Part shown: in pieces, positions 7,604 to 15,621 of the stretch | Layout of the letters: each line of letters opens with the position of its first letter | How positions within the stretch are numbered: position 1 is the first letter of the stretch | Source: an uncultured Bacilli bacterium | Lineage (GTDB): Bacteria > Bacillota_I > Bacilli_A > RF39 > UBA660 | Assembly (NCBI GenBank): GCA_947629075.1 | Contig: CANRCI010000006.1 | Location: forward strand, 1 to 30,998 | DNA length: 30,998 nucleotides | Reading direction: 5' to 3' | Notes under the pieces: model-generated | Databases searched by the model: none | What the model was told of the DNA's origin: nothing | What the model saw: only the letters and a program-made list of their open reading frames with translations | Made by a program: the position numbers and the translations under genes

Positions 7604-8785
7604 ATGAAAAAAACAATTAGGGATTATGATTTGAATAATAAAAGAGTATTAATTCGTTGTGATTTTAATGTACCAATAAAAGATGGAAAAATAGTAGATG
7701 ATAATCGTATCGTCATGAGTTTACCTACCATTAAATATGCGATTGATAAGAATGCTAAAGTAATTTTATTTTCTCATTTAGGGCGTATAAAAGAAGAGAG
7801 TGATCTTGTTAAAAATGACTTAGCTCCCGTTGCTGAACGTCTTGCTGATCTACTAGGTCAGGATGTCGCTTTTTCAACTAAAACTAGAGGTAAAGTTTTA
7901 GAGGAAGCAGTTAACAATTTAAAACCCGGAGAAGTATTATTAGTTCAAAATACGAGATATGAAGATCTAGATGGTAAAAAAGAGAGTAAAAATGATGAAG
8001 AATTAGCTAAATATTGGGCAAGTTTAGGAGATGTATTCATAAATGATGCTTTTGGAACACTTCATCGCGCACATGCATCAAATGTTGGTCTTGCTTCTAA
8101 TCTACCAAATGGTGTCGGATTCTTGGTTGAAAAGGAACTTAATGAATTATCACGTCTAGAAAATCCTGAGCATCCATTTATTCTAATTTTAGGTGGAAGT
8201 AAAGTTTCTGATAAAATAGGGGTTATCGAAAATTTAGTTACTAAAGCAGATAAGATCTTAATAGGTGGTGGAATGGCCTTTACTTTTTTAAAAGCTCAGG
8301 GAAAGAATATTGGTAATTCCGTTGTCGATGAAGAAAGCTTGGATTTTGCTAAAGGAATATTAGAAAAGTATCCTGAATCAATCGTTTTACCTACCGATGT
8401 AAATGCTTTTGAAGAATTCAATAACGATGCTAATAATAAGGTAAAAACATTGGATGAGTTAACTTCTTCTGATTTAGGTTTGGACATCGGTGATGAGACT
8501 ATCAAAGCGTTTGAGGAAGTTTTAAAAGATGCCAAAATCGTTTTTTGGAATGGCCCACTAGGTGTCTACGAATTTGAGAAGTGTACTAGAGGTACAAAAG
8601 CAATTTTATCCTATTTAGTTAAAAACAATATCAATACTATTTTAGGTGGTGGGGATATTGTTGCCAGTGCTAGTGAATTGGGATATAAAGATAAAGTTAC
8701 TCATGCCTCAACTGGTGGAGGAGCAACTTTGGAATATATGGAAGGAAAAGAATTACCAGGTGTTAGTTCAATAGAAGATATATAG
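7604..8785 (+). CDS. pgk: Phosphoglycerate kinase
   Basis: Transfers phosphate from 1,3-bisphosphoglycerate to ADP in glycolysis (cytoplasm, monomer). The N-terminal substrate-binding motif RCDFNVP (18-24) and SHLGR are present, as are GGSKVSDKIGV, GGGMAFTFLK, FWNGPLGVYE and the nucleotide-binding end GGGDIVASASELG followed by HASTGGGATLEY. At 393 residues it is a standard single-domain-pair bacterial enzyme with no fusion to triosephosphate isomerase. AAGGAG at 7591-7596 supports this start. A five-base gap separates it from the flippase-like gene, placing it at the head of a pgk-flippase-glycosyltransferase-tpiA run. Confidence 0.98.
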   Translation: MKKTIRDYDLNNKRVLIRCDFNVPIKDGKIVDDNRIVMSLPTIKYAIDKNAKVILFSHLGRIKEESDLVKNDLAPVAERLADLLGQDVAFSTKTRGKVLEEAVNNLKPGEVLLVQNTRYEDLDGKKESKNDEELAKYWASLGDVFINDAFGTLHRAHASNVGLASNLPNGVGFLVEKELNELSRLENPEHPFILILGGSKVSDKIGVIENLVTKADKILIGGGMAFTFLKAQGKNIGNSVVDEESLDFAKGILEKYPESIVLPTDVNAFEEFNNDANNKVKTLDELTSSDLGLDIGDETIKAFEEVLKDAKIVFWNGPLGVYEFEKCTRGTKAILSYLVKNNINTILGGGDIVASASELGYKDKVTHASTGGGATLEYMEGKELPGVSSIEDI

Positions 8786-8790
8786 AAGTT

Positions 8791-9804
8791 ATGAAGCACA
8801 CAAAAAGAAATACAGTAATATTATTTTTAATAACAATTATAGTTCTTTACTTTATTTTGAAAGACGATTACCAAAACATTGTCAATGCCTTATTAAAAGC
8901 TGATTTTCGTTTAATCCTCATCAGTTTATTGTTGACTCTTATGTATTGGTTCTTTAAGAGTGTTGCCCTTACGACAATAGTTAAAGAATATCGTGAAAAG
9001 ATCAAGTTAAAAGATATATTTAAGCAAATTGTTATTGTTCAATTTTTTAATGGTGTAACTCCATTTTCTTCTGGTGGTCAACCGATGCAGATCTATATGC
9101 TTAAGAAGAGTGGAATTAAACTAACGCATAGTACTAATATAATAATTCAAGACTTTGTGTTGTATCAATTAGCACTTATAACTTGTGGCGTTGTAGCAGT
9201 GGTTTTAAATCACCAATTTAACTTTTTGTCAGATAATGAATTGTTGCGAAATCTTACGTTTATTGGCTTTACAATTAATACTTTGATTGGAGTTGTCTTA
9301 TTATTTATAAGTTTTTCGACGAAATTTAATAGTTTTGTCATCAATGTTATCATCAAAGCTCTATCTAAACTTAAGTTTATAAAGAATGTTGAGAAGACGA
9401 CTAAGAATTGGCAAAAGAGAATTAGGGAATTTCATGAAAGTGCTGTTCTTTTACGCCAGAATAAGAGATTGATTATAGTTGGTTACATATCTAATATTTT
9501 AGGACTTATCTGTTATTATTTAACACCATTTTTAATCATTTATTCTCTGGGGTATAACATTGGAATTTTAGAAACTTTTGTCAGTAGTGCTTACGTTGCT
9601 ATTATTGGTTCATTTGTGCCTATTCCAGGAGGTAGTGGTGGTACGGAATACAGTTTTATCGAGTTCTTTGGTAACTTTATTCCATCAGCTACTATTGTGT
9701 CGGCTGTCTTATTGATTTGGCGTACGGTAACATATTATTTTGGTATGATTGCTGGAGCCTTGATGTTCAGTACATTTAAAGGAGTGAAATTAGAATGCGA
9801 ATAG
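8791..9804 (+). CDS. Flippase-like membrane protein (lysylphosphatidylglycerol synthase TM-domain family)
   Basis: Integral membrane protein of the family defined by the transmembrane half of MprF (PF03706; also called UPF0104). About eight hydrophobic segments are visible. Family signatures include TPFSSGGQPMQIYMLKKSG (about 91-109) and PIPGGSGGTEYSF (about 275-287). The MprF aminoacyl-transferase domain is absent, so it should not itself make lysyl-phosphatidylglycerol; members next to glycosyltransferases are thought to flip or present glycolipid intermediates. The last ten bases overlap the start of the GT4 gene, so the two are translationally coupled, which supports a joint role in glycolipid synthesis. 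The ribosome site is weak (AGAAG), five bases after the pgk stop. Confidence 0.85.
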   Translation: MKHTKRNTVILFLITIIVLYFILKDDYQNIVNALLKADFRLILISLLLTLMYWFFKSVALTTIVKEYREKIKLKDIFKQIVIVQFFNGVTPFSSGGQPMQIYMLKKSGIKLTHSTNIIIQDFVLYQLALITCGVVAVVLNHQFNFLSDNELLRNLTFIGFTINTLIGVVLLFISFSTKFNSFVINVIIKALSKLKFIKNVEKTTKNWQKRIREFHESAVLLRQNKRLIIVGYISNILGLICYYLTPFLIIYSLGYNIGILETFVSSAYVAIIGSFVPIPGGSGGTEYSFIEFFGNFIPSATIVSAVLLIWRTVTYYFGMIAGALMFSTFKGVKLECE

Positions 9805-11012
9805 GATTGTTTACTGATACTTATCCACCATATATCAATGGTGTTTCGACAAGTGTCTATATGTTAAAAAAAGCTTTAGAAAAAAAGGGACACCAAGTAT
9901 ATGTCGTTACAGTTAGTAATGAAAATATGAAATACGATGTCGACAAAGAAGAAAATGTCTTGAGAATCCCGGGAATTCCTATTGGTATTTACGACTATCG
10001 TTTGACTGGTATCTATCCCCTTAGAGCTCTTAACATAATAAGAAAGTGGAATCTCGATATCATTCATTCCCATACAGAATTTGGAGTAGGAACATTTGCT
10101 AGGATTTTTGCTAAACAGTACAACATTCCTCTAGTTCATACTTATCACACGATGTATGAAGATTACATTCACTATATAACCAAAGGATATTTTGATAAGT
10201 CCAGCAAAAAAATAGTTGAATATCTAACTTCCTTTTACTGTGATAAAACTGCGAATGAACTAATCGTTCCGACTAAGAAAACTTATGATTTGTTTAAACA
10301 AAAATACGAATTCGATAGAAATATTCACATCATTCCAACAGGAATTGAAATAGAGCGATTTTATAAAGAAAATGTCGATCAGAAATTAGTAACGGAATTA
10401 AAGAAAAAGTTTCTTTTATTAAAAGATGATTTTGTCATTGTCTTTGTCGGTCGTATTGCCGAAGAGAAGAATATTCCGTTCTTATTAGATGCTCATAAAG
10501 ATCTGGTTAAAGTCTCACCTAATATAAAGCTTTTGATAATTGGTGATGGACCAGATTTAGAGGGCTTTAAAAAGAGAATTGCTAAACAGAAACTTACTGA
10601 TAATATCGAGTTTGTTGGAAAAGTACCATGGGAGGAGATTCCAGCTTATTATCAATTGGCGGACGTCTTTGCAACGGCATCTACTAGTGAGACGCAAGGA
10701 CTTACTGTTATCGAGGCGATGGCTGCTGGAATTGCACCAGTATGTATCGACGATGAAAGCTTTAATACTACAGTTATTGATGACTTGAACGGAAAAATAT
10801 TTAAGAATCAGAAAGGTTATATCAAAGCTATTACCGAGTTGTACAACGATCGTCAAAAGTTAGCTGATCTATCCAAACAAGCTCGTTTAAATGCTGAAGT
10901 TCACAGTTCTAAATATTATGCTGAACGAGTACTTGATGTCTATAACAATGCTTTAGGTGGTAAGAAAACGTTTTTTGAAAAATATTTTAAAATCTTTAAA
11001 AAGAAGAAGTGA
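9795..11012 (+). CDS. GT4 glycosyltransferase, probable diacylglycerol glucosyltransferase
   Basis: Retaining GT-B glycosyltransferase of family GT4. The N terminus (MRIGLFTDTYPPYINGVSTS) and the segment HSHTEFGVGTFAR with HTYHTMYEDY (116-125) are characteristic of the Acholeplasma/Gram-positive group making monoglucosyl-diacylglycerol, the anchor lipid for lipoteichoic acids and a bilayer-modifying lipid. FVGRIAEEKN (217-226) begins the nucleotide-sugar domain, and the EX7E pair is Glu299/Glu307 in ETQGLTVIEAMAAG. The C-terminal 15 residues are Lys-rich, consistent with peripheral membrane binding. The ATG lies within the end of the flippase-like gene, behind AAAGGAGTG. The exact acceptor and sugar are inferred from family resemblance only. 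Confidence 0.88.
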   Translation: MRIGLFTDTYPPYINGVSTSVYMLKKALEKKGHQVYVVTVSNENMKYDVDKEENVLRIPGIPIGIYDYRLTGIYPLRALNIIRKWNLDIIHSHTEFGVGTFARIFAKQYNIPLVHTYHTMYEDYIHYITKGYFDKSSKKIVEYLTSFYCDKTANELIVPTKKTYDLFKQKYEFDRNIHIIPTGIEIERFYKENVDQKLVTELKKKFLLLKDDFVIVFVGRIAEEKNIPFLLDAHKDLVKVSPNIKLLIIGDGPDLEGFKKRIAKQKLTDNIEFVGKVPWEEIPAYYQLADVFATASTSETQGLTVIEAMAAGIAPVCIDDESFNTTVIDDLNGKIFKNQKGYIKAITELYNDRQKLADLSKQARLNAEVHSSKYYAERVLDVYNNALGGKKTFFEKYFKIFKKKK

Positions 11013-11016
11013 TAAA

Positions 11017-11739
11017 ATGAGTAAACTTATTATTGGAAATCAAAAGATGTCAATGAATAGAGATGATATTACTAAATTCATTGATGGTATTAAAAAGGTT
11101 GATTTAGAGACAGTTGATGTCATAATTTGTCCTAGTTATCCTTATTTGGACAGTTATAGAGATGTAGTATCTGTTGGTGCTCAAAATGTATCGATGTATG
11201 ATAACGGAGCACATACTGGTGATGTTTCTGCTGAACAATTGCAATCGTTAGAAATTCCGTTCTGCATTGTCGGTCACAGTGAACGTCGTAGGGAATATCA
11301 CGAAACAAATGAAGATATAAATACGAAAATCAAAAAATTGTTAGATAGAAACATTACCCCAATTCTCTGTATTGGCGAAGATGAACAGCAGCGTGATGAA
11401 GAATTAACAGAATCGGTGATTAAAAATGAGCTTGATAAAGATTTAAAAGATTTATCCCCAGAAAGTGTGGAAAAAATTATTATTGCCTACGAACCTATAT
11501 GGGCAATTGGTACTGGTTTAACACCCACTAATTTGGAAATAGAACAAGCAACTAACTTGATAAAGAGACATTTAAAAAGTAATTTTGAAGTTTATCATCC
11601 TTGCGTTTTATACGGTGGTAGTGTCAGTGAAAAAAATGTTGATACGTTAAACACTATTACATCGATCGATGGCTATTTAATAGGTGGTTCTTCAACTAAA
11701 ATAGAATCCTTCAAATATATCATCGATAGTCAAAAATAG
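11017..11739 (+). CDS. tpiA: Triosephosphate isomerase
   Basis: Interconverts dihydroxyacetone phosphate and glyceraldehyde 3-phosphate. I set the start at ATG 11017 (MSKLIIGNQKM) because it aligns with the family N terminus; a longer in-frame start at 10957 would overlap the glycosyltransferase by 56 bases and add an unrelated basic tail. Catalytic residues are Lys10 in GNQKM, His87 in IVGHSERR and Glu159 in AYEPIWAIGTG, with the phosphate-binding YGGSV and GGSS near the end. The normally near-invariant Trp of GNWKMN is Gln here. Length is 240, slightly below the usual 250. The start is four bases after the glycosyltransferase TGA. A terminator follows. Confidence 0.97.
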   Translation: MSKLIIGNQKMSMNRDDITKFIDGIKKVDLETVDVIICPSYPYLDSYRDVVSVGAQNVSMYDNGAHTGDVSAEQLQSLEIPFCIVGHSERRREYHETNEDINTKIKKLLDRNITPILCIGEDEQQRDEELTESVIKNELDKDLKDLSPESVEKIIIAYEPIWAIGTGLTPTNLEIEQATNLIKRHLKSNFEVYHPCVLYGGSVSEKNVDTLNTITSIDGYLIGGSSTKIESFKYIIDSQK

Positions 11740-11751
11740 ATTAGTTTATAG

Positions 11752-11776
11752 AAAGAACGATTAAAGTTCTTTTTTT
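11752..11776 (+). terminator. Intrinsic terminator of tpiA
   Basis: AAAGAAC (11752-11758) pairs with GTTCTTT (11766-11772) around a seven-base loop; T run 11770-11776. Its end overlaps the first bases of the 0A box. Confidence 0.75.
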
Positions 11777-11781
11777 CGACA
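11775..11781 (+). promoter_or_regulatory. 0A box (Spo0A operator) upstream of spo0A
   Basis: TTCGACA, the exact reverse complement of the Spo0A recognition heptamer TGTCGAA; with flanks it reads TTTTGTCGAAA on the minus strand. It lies four bases upstream of a TTTACA -35 hexamer and 92 bases before the spo0A ATG, a position suited to autoregulation. The heptamer could arise by chance once in several kilobases, but its location directly in front of spo0A makes function likely. Confidence 0.65.
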
Positions 11782-11785
11782 AAAC

Positions 11786-11840
11786 TTTACATAAGTAGCT
11801 AATATTCGCTATATAAAAAGATAAAATATTGTTGTATAAT
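11786..11840 (+). promoter_or_regulatory. spo0A promoter region (two candidates)
   Basis: Candidate 1: TTTACA (11786-11791), an 18-base spacer and TATATA (11810-11815). Candidate 2: TATAAT (11835-11840) with no good -35, start near 11847. Either gives a leader of 25-50 bases to the ATG at 11873. Two promoters (vegetative and sporulation-phase) are known for spo0A in B. subtilis; whether both operate here is inference. Confidence 0.45.
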
Positions 11841-11872
11841 TATACTTGCGTGTAGTAAGAAAGGATAGAAAA

Positions 11873-12646
11873 ATGAATAACATTAAAGTACTTATGATTG
11901 ATGATAACATCGAGTTAGTAAACATGGTTAAGGAGTATTTTAGTGATCACGCAGCAATTGATATATCTTTAGAAGCTCATGATGGATTAGAAGGTATGAG
12001 ATTAATCAAAGAAAATCAAAGTGATTACGACGTAGTAATTTTAGATTTAATTATGCCGAAAAAAGATGGGATTAGTATTCTAGAAGAAATGAATGAATTA
12101 GATATTAACAAAAGCGTTATCGTTCTTACGTCTTATAATGCCGAAGACATGATTAGAAAGGTATCAATGCTAGGAATAAATTACTTTATTTTAAAGCCTT
12201 TTGAACTAAATGATTTAGAGAAAAGAATTATATCTTGTGTCGATAATAACGATTATCAGAATAGAAACATCGATGTGTATCGCAATAGTTTAGAGATATC
12301 AATTACTAAGATATTACATGAATTAGGAGTTCCTTCTCACATTAAAGGTTATCAATACATTAGAGAAGGAATTATTATGATATACAATAACCCGGAAGTA
12401 ATCGGTGGTATAACTAAAGAATTATATCCGGATATAGCTAGTAAATTTGCTACCACTTCATCTAGAGTTGAACGTGCGATTAGACATGCTATCGAAGTTA
12501 GTTGGAATCGTGGCAACTGGGATCTGATGGAAGAGATCTTTGGTCACAGTGTCGATATCGACAAAGCTAAACCGACTAATTCTGAGTTCATCGTTACTGT
12601 AGCAGATAAATTACGTTTAGAATTTCACAATTCTACATTGATTTAA
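11873..12646 (+). CDS. spo0A: Sporulation master response regulator Spo0A
   Basis: Response regulator that, when phosphorylated, binds 0A boxes and switches on sporulation. Receiver domain 1-120: acidic pocket Asp10/Asp11, phosphoacceptor Asp58 in VVILDLIMPKKDG, switch Thr86 and Lys108 in ILKPF. Effector domain from about 143 to 252: TKILHELGVPSHIKGYQYIR, then the DNA-recognition helix region SRVERAIRHAIEVSWNRG (197-214), then KAKPTNSEFIVTVADKLRLE. The effector matches Bacillus and Clostridium Spo0A closely. I choose ATG 11873 behind AGAAAGGA rather than the upstream in-frame GTG at 11846, which lacks a ribosome site and would add nine non-homologous residues. It sits alone between tpiA and the AAA ATPase with its own promoter and terminator. 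Confidence 0.97.
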   Translation: MNNIKVLMIDDNIELVNMVKEYFSDHAAIDISLEAHDGLEGMRLIKENQSDYDVVILDLIMPKKDGISILEEMNELDINKSVIVLTSYNAEDMIRKVSMLGINYFILKPFELNDLEKRIISCVDNNDYQNRNIDVYRNSLEISITKILHELGVPSHIKGYQYIREGIIMIYNNPEVIGGITKELYPDIASKFATTSSRVERAIRHAIEVSWNRGNWDLMEEIFGHSVDIDKAKPTNSEFIVTVADKLRLEFHNSTLI

Positions 12647-12668
12647 AAGTTGTTGAGGCAACTTTTTT
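12645..12668 (+). terminator. Intrinsic terminator of spo0A
   Basis: AAAGTTG (12646-12652) pairs with CAACTTT (12659-12665) around TTGAGG; T run to 12668. The stem begins within the TAA stop. Confidence 0.78.
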
Positions 12669-12689
12669 CTTTTAAGAAATTCTGTTAAC

Positions 12690-12718
12690 TTGACTATAAT
12701 TTTTAAAAGAATTATAAT
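12690..12718 (+). promoter_or_regulatory. Strong sigma-A type promoter of the ATPase-gpmI unit
   Basis: TTGACT (12690-12695), 17-base spacer, TATAAT (12713-12718): one base from consensus. Start near 12725, about 28 bases before the ATG at 12753. Confidence 0.8.
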
Positions 12719-12752
12719 TAAGGTATGAATAATTATGATGGGAGGCCATTTT

Positions 12753-14030
12753 ATGGAACGAAAAATTACATCGTACTTACTTAAATGGAGAAAAGATACT
12801 AATCGAAGACCTCTTTTGATTTATGGATCTAAGCAAATCGGTAAAACTTATTCTGTCCTTGAATTTGGAAAAAAGGAATATAAAAATGTAGTATATTTCA
12901 ACACTGAAAATAATGAAGAACTTTTAAAGGTCGTTAAGAAAGAGAAGACAATTGATCGCATCATTTTGAATTTACAAATGCTTTCCAATGAATCAATCTT
13001 AACTAATGATACTTTGATCGTTTTAGATAATGTAAATGAAGTTGATTTAGTTAATGCGATTAAACTTTTTGGTAAGACACCTAATGATTACCATATCATC
13101 ATGATTACTTCATTAAGAGAAAATCTCTTAAAGTTCAAAGGTGAAGAATTACAATATCGCCAAATGAATGGTGTCGATTTCGAAGAATATTTAACAGCAA
13201 CTGGTAATGGGCATTTGATCGATTTCATTAAGACATCATTTAAAAATAATACATCGATGCCATTTCATACCTTAGCTATGGAATATTACGATGAGTACTT
13301 AATGACTGGTGGTATGCCTGAAGCGATTGAAATGAGCATTCGTGAAAAAGATAACAAATTACTTATCAATTCTGTTTTTAATAAAATAATGGATACCTAT
13401 AAAAAAGAGATTAGTGAACTGTCTAACTTAATTGATATAACGCGTAGTTTAGACGTTTTATCTAGTATTCCATATCAGTTACAGAAACAGAATCGCAAGT
13501 TTCAATATGGTCTTATTAGAAGTGGTAGTAGGTCTAAAGATTATGAGAAGGCAATAACTTATCTTCACAATAATGGTTTTATTTATAAATGTTACAAAGT
13601 AACTCAAGTAAAATCGCCATTAAGTAGTTGTAAAGATAAAGAGAGTTTTAAAGTTTATATGAATGATACTGGTATTTTGTACAGTATGATGCATTTGAAC
13701 AGGACTAAATTTTTAACTGATGACAAATCGAAAAATATTATATATGAAAACAGTATTGCTATAAATTTGATTAATGCTGGTCATAATCTTTACTATTATC
13801 AATCTGAAGGTAAAGCTGAAGTTAGCTTTGTAATTCAAACGAGAAATGGCAAAATAATTCCGATTGAACTTGTCAATAAAAATGTGTCTAAGTCCAAATC
13901 GTTGACTTTATTTATGAATAAATTTGATATTAAAGAAGCAATTAGAATAACAGATGAGAATTTTAGTATTAAAAAAGGAATTAAATATATACCTATTTAT
14001 GCTTTGTTCTGTCTAAATGAAAATGTATAG
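12753..14030 (+). CDS. AAA-type ATPase with DUF4143 domain and degenerate nuclease motif
   Basis: Member of the common prokaryotic AAA_14/DUF4143 ATPase family, whose cellular role is unsettled. I choose ATG 12753, seven bases after GGGAGG (12740-12745); the earlier ATG at 12735 lies before that site. Walker A is GSKQIGKT (25-32) and Walker B LIVLDN (88-93). YDEYLMTGGMPEAIE (179-193) and VYMNDTGILYSM (301-312) are hallmark DUF4143 segments. The C terminus normally holds a PD-(D/E)XK-like motif reading EVDF...IEVK; here it reads EVSF (356-359) and IELV (371-374), so the Asp and the Lys are both missing and nuclease activity is unlikely. It is followed after 11 bases by gpmI, apparently in one message. 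Confidence 0.85.
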   Translation: MERKITSYLLKWRKDTNRRPLLIYGSKQIGKTYSVLEFGKKEYKNVVYFNTENNEELLKVVKKEKTIDRIILNLQMLSNESILTNDTLIVLDNVNEVDLVNAIKLFGKTPNDYHIIMITSLRENLLKFKGEELQYRQMNGVDFEEYLTATGNGHLIDFIKTSFKNNTSMPFHTLAMEYYDEYLMTGGMPEAIEMSIREKDNKLLINSVFNKIMDTYKKEISELSNLIDITRSLDVLSSIPYQLQKQNRKFQYGLIRSGSRSKDYEKAITYLHNNGFIYKCYKVTQVKSPLSSCKDKESFKVYMNDTGILYSMMHLNRTKFLTDDKSKNIIYENSIAINLINAGHNLYYYQSEGKAEVSFVIQTRNGKIIPIELVNKNVSKSKSLTLFMNKFDIKEAIRITDENFSIKKGIKYIPIYALFCLNENV

Positions 14031-14041
14031 GAGTGATAGAG

Positions 14042-15541
14042 ATGAAACCGCTTGTTCTTTGTATAATGGATGGTTGTGGAATAAAGGATGATGAATATGG
14101 GAATGCTTTTCTTCAAGCACATAAACCTAATTTTGACTATTTGATGAAAGAGTATCCACATTCTTTGTTAGAGGCCAGTGGTGTTAAAGTTGGTCTACCA
14201 GCCGGACAGATGGGAAATAGTGAAGTAGGACATATGAATATTGGGGCTGGTCGTCTTGTGTACCAACCACTTGAATTGATCAATTCTAAAATAGCAGATA
14301 AATCCTTCTATAAAAATGAAAAGATACTAGAAGTTTTTAATCATGTTAAAAAGAATAATTCCAAATTACACATTTTTGGTTTATTGAGTGATGGGGGTGT
14401 TCATTCCCATATAAATCATTTATTTGCTCTTATCGATATGTGTAAGCAAGAAGGTATCGAGAGAGTTTACTATCATGTCTTTTTGGATGGCCGTGATACT
14501 TTACCAGATATTAAGGAAAAGTTTTTAAGTGCTTTGGATCAAAAAATCAAGGAGACTAATGTGGGTAAAATAGCAACTATATCTGGTCGTTATTATGCGA
14601 TGGATAGGGATAATCGTTGGGATCGTATCGAATTAGCTTATAATGCCATCGTTAAGGCTGAAGGACGTCGCGCTAGTTCATATCAAGAGTTAGTGGACAT
14701 TACTAAAGAAAAGAAAGAAACTGATGAATTTGTCATCCCTACTGTAATTGATCCTGAGGGTATTGTTGAAAAAAATGATGGACTTGTCGTTTTCAATTTC
14801 CGTCCCGATAGGTTGCGCGAGTTATTTCACGCTTTGAGCAATCATTCATTCGATGGTTTTGAACGTGAATTCATTCCTAATTTAAAATTGGTTACGATGA
14901 TGAAAGTAAGCGATGATGTCATTACTACTAATGCCTTTAAATTGGATGACTTAAAAGATACTTTTGGTGAATATATATCTGATAAGGGATATACTCAATT
15001 GCGAATTGCTGAAACTGAAAAATATGCCCATGTTACTTATTTCTTCGATGGGGGAATTGAAAAACATCTAAAGGGATGTCAGAGAATTTTGATTCCATCT
15101 CCCAAAGTTGCAACTTATGATTTGAAACCTGAGATGAGTGCTTACGAGATAACCGATAAATTATTGGAAGAACTTCCTAATTTTGATGTCGTCATTTTAA
15201 ACTTTGCCAATGGTGATATGGTTGGACATACTGGTGTTATGGAGGCAGCGGTTAAAGCCGTAGAAGCAGTCGATGAAAACCTAGGAAAGATATATGAAAA
15301 AGTAAAATCTTTAGGTGGTACTTTAATCGTTACAGCTGATCACGGTAACTGTGAAGAAATGTTGGATAGAGAGGGACATGTCTTAACGGCCCACACTACT
15401 AATTTGGTTCCATTTATCATAACTAAAAAAGATATAACTTTAAAAAATGGAAAATTGGGAGATATTGCTCCGACTATGTTACATCTAATGGGAGTTGAAA
15501 TTCCTAAAGCTATGACTGGTGACGATTTAATCGATGAGTAA
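14042..15541 (+). CDS. gpmI: 2,3-bisphosphoglycerate-independent phosphoglycerate mutase
   Basis: Converts 3-phosphoglycerate to 2-phosphoglycerate with two manganese ions (alkaline phosphatase superfamily). Start ATG 14042 is supported by AGGAG at 14029-14033 and by the conserved N terminus (KPLVLCIMDGCG); the GTG at 14033 would sit on the ribosome site. Metal ligand Asp10 and catalytic Ser60 in GQMGNSEVGH are visible, as are HVFLDGRDT, ISGRYYAMDRD, FNFRPDR, NFANGDMVGHTG and TADHGNCE. Length 499 is close to the usual 510. No enolase follows it; instead a terminator closes the unit, so enolase must be encoded elsewhere. Confidence 0.97.
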   Translation: MKPLVLCIMDGCGIKDDEYGNAFLQAHKPNFDYLMKEYPHSLLEASGVKVGLPAGQMGNSEVGHMNIGAGRLVYQPLELINSKIADKSFYKNEKILEVFNHVKKNNSKLHIFGLLSDGGVHSHINHLFALIDMCKQEGIERVYYHVFLDGRDTLPDIKEKFLSALDQKIKETNVGKIATISGRYYAMDRDNRWDRIELAYNAIVKAEGRRASSYQELVDITKEKKETDEFVIPTVIDPEGIVEKNDGLVVFNFRPDRLRELFHALSNHSFDGFEREFIPNLKLVTMMKVSDDVITTNAFKLDDLKDTFGEYISDKGYTQLRIAETEKYAHVTYFFDGGIEKHLKGCQRILIPSPKVATYDLKPEMSAYEITDKLLEELPNFDVVILNFANGDMVGHTGVMEAAVKAVEAVDENLGKIYEKVKSLGGTLIVTADHGNCEEMLDREGHVLTAHTTNLVPFIITKKDITLKNGKLGDIAPTMLHLMGVEIPKAMTGDDLIDE

Positions 15542-15565
15542 AAGGTGAAAAAAACACCTTTTTTT
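15541..15565 (+). terminator. Intrinsic terminator of gpmI
   Basis: AAAGGTG (15541-15547) pairs with CACCTTT (15555-15561) around seven A residues; T run 15560-15565. Confidence 0.85.
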
Positions 15566-15571
15566 ATTTTG

Positions 15572-15590
15572 TTCGATTGTTTTAATCGAA
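15572..15590 (+). repeat. Perfect inverted repeat in the polymerase promoter
   Basis: TTCGATT (15572-15578) and AATCGAA (15584-15590) flank GTTTT. It covers the -35 position of the promoter and its right arm runs into the LexA-like box. There is no T tract behind it, so a DNA-binding site is more likely than a terminator. Confidence 0.5.
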
Positions 15591-15605
15591 AATATGTTCT
15601 ATAAT
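15577..15605 (+). promoter_or_regulatory. Promoter of the Y-family polymerase operon
   Basis: TTGTTT (15577-15582), 17-base spacer, TATAAT (15600-15605). The start would be near 15612, leaving a leader of only about ten bases that begins at the GGTGAT ribosome site. Confidence 0.6.
15587..15600 (+). promoter_or_regulatory. LexA/DinR (SOS) box
   Basis: CGAAAATATGTTCT matches the Gram-positive SOS-box palindrome CGAACATATGTTCG at 12 of 14 positions. It lies in the promoter spacer and touches the -10, so a bound repressor would block initiation. The gene downstream is an error-prone type polymerase, a classic SOS target. Confidence 0.7.
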
Positions 15606-15621
15606 ATAGCTGGTGATTGAT

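Noticed and set aside
10957..11016. Longer start for tpiA within the glycosyltransferase gene
   Set aside because: The added residues are the basic out-of-frame reading of the glycosyltransferase C terminus and have no counterpart in the family.
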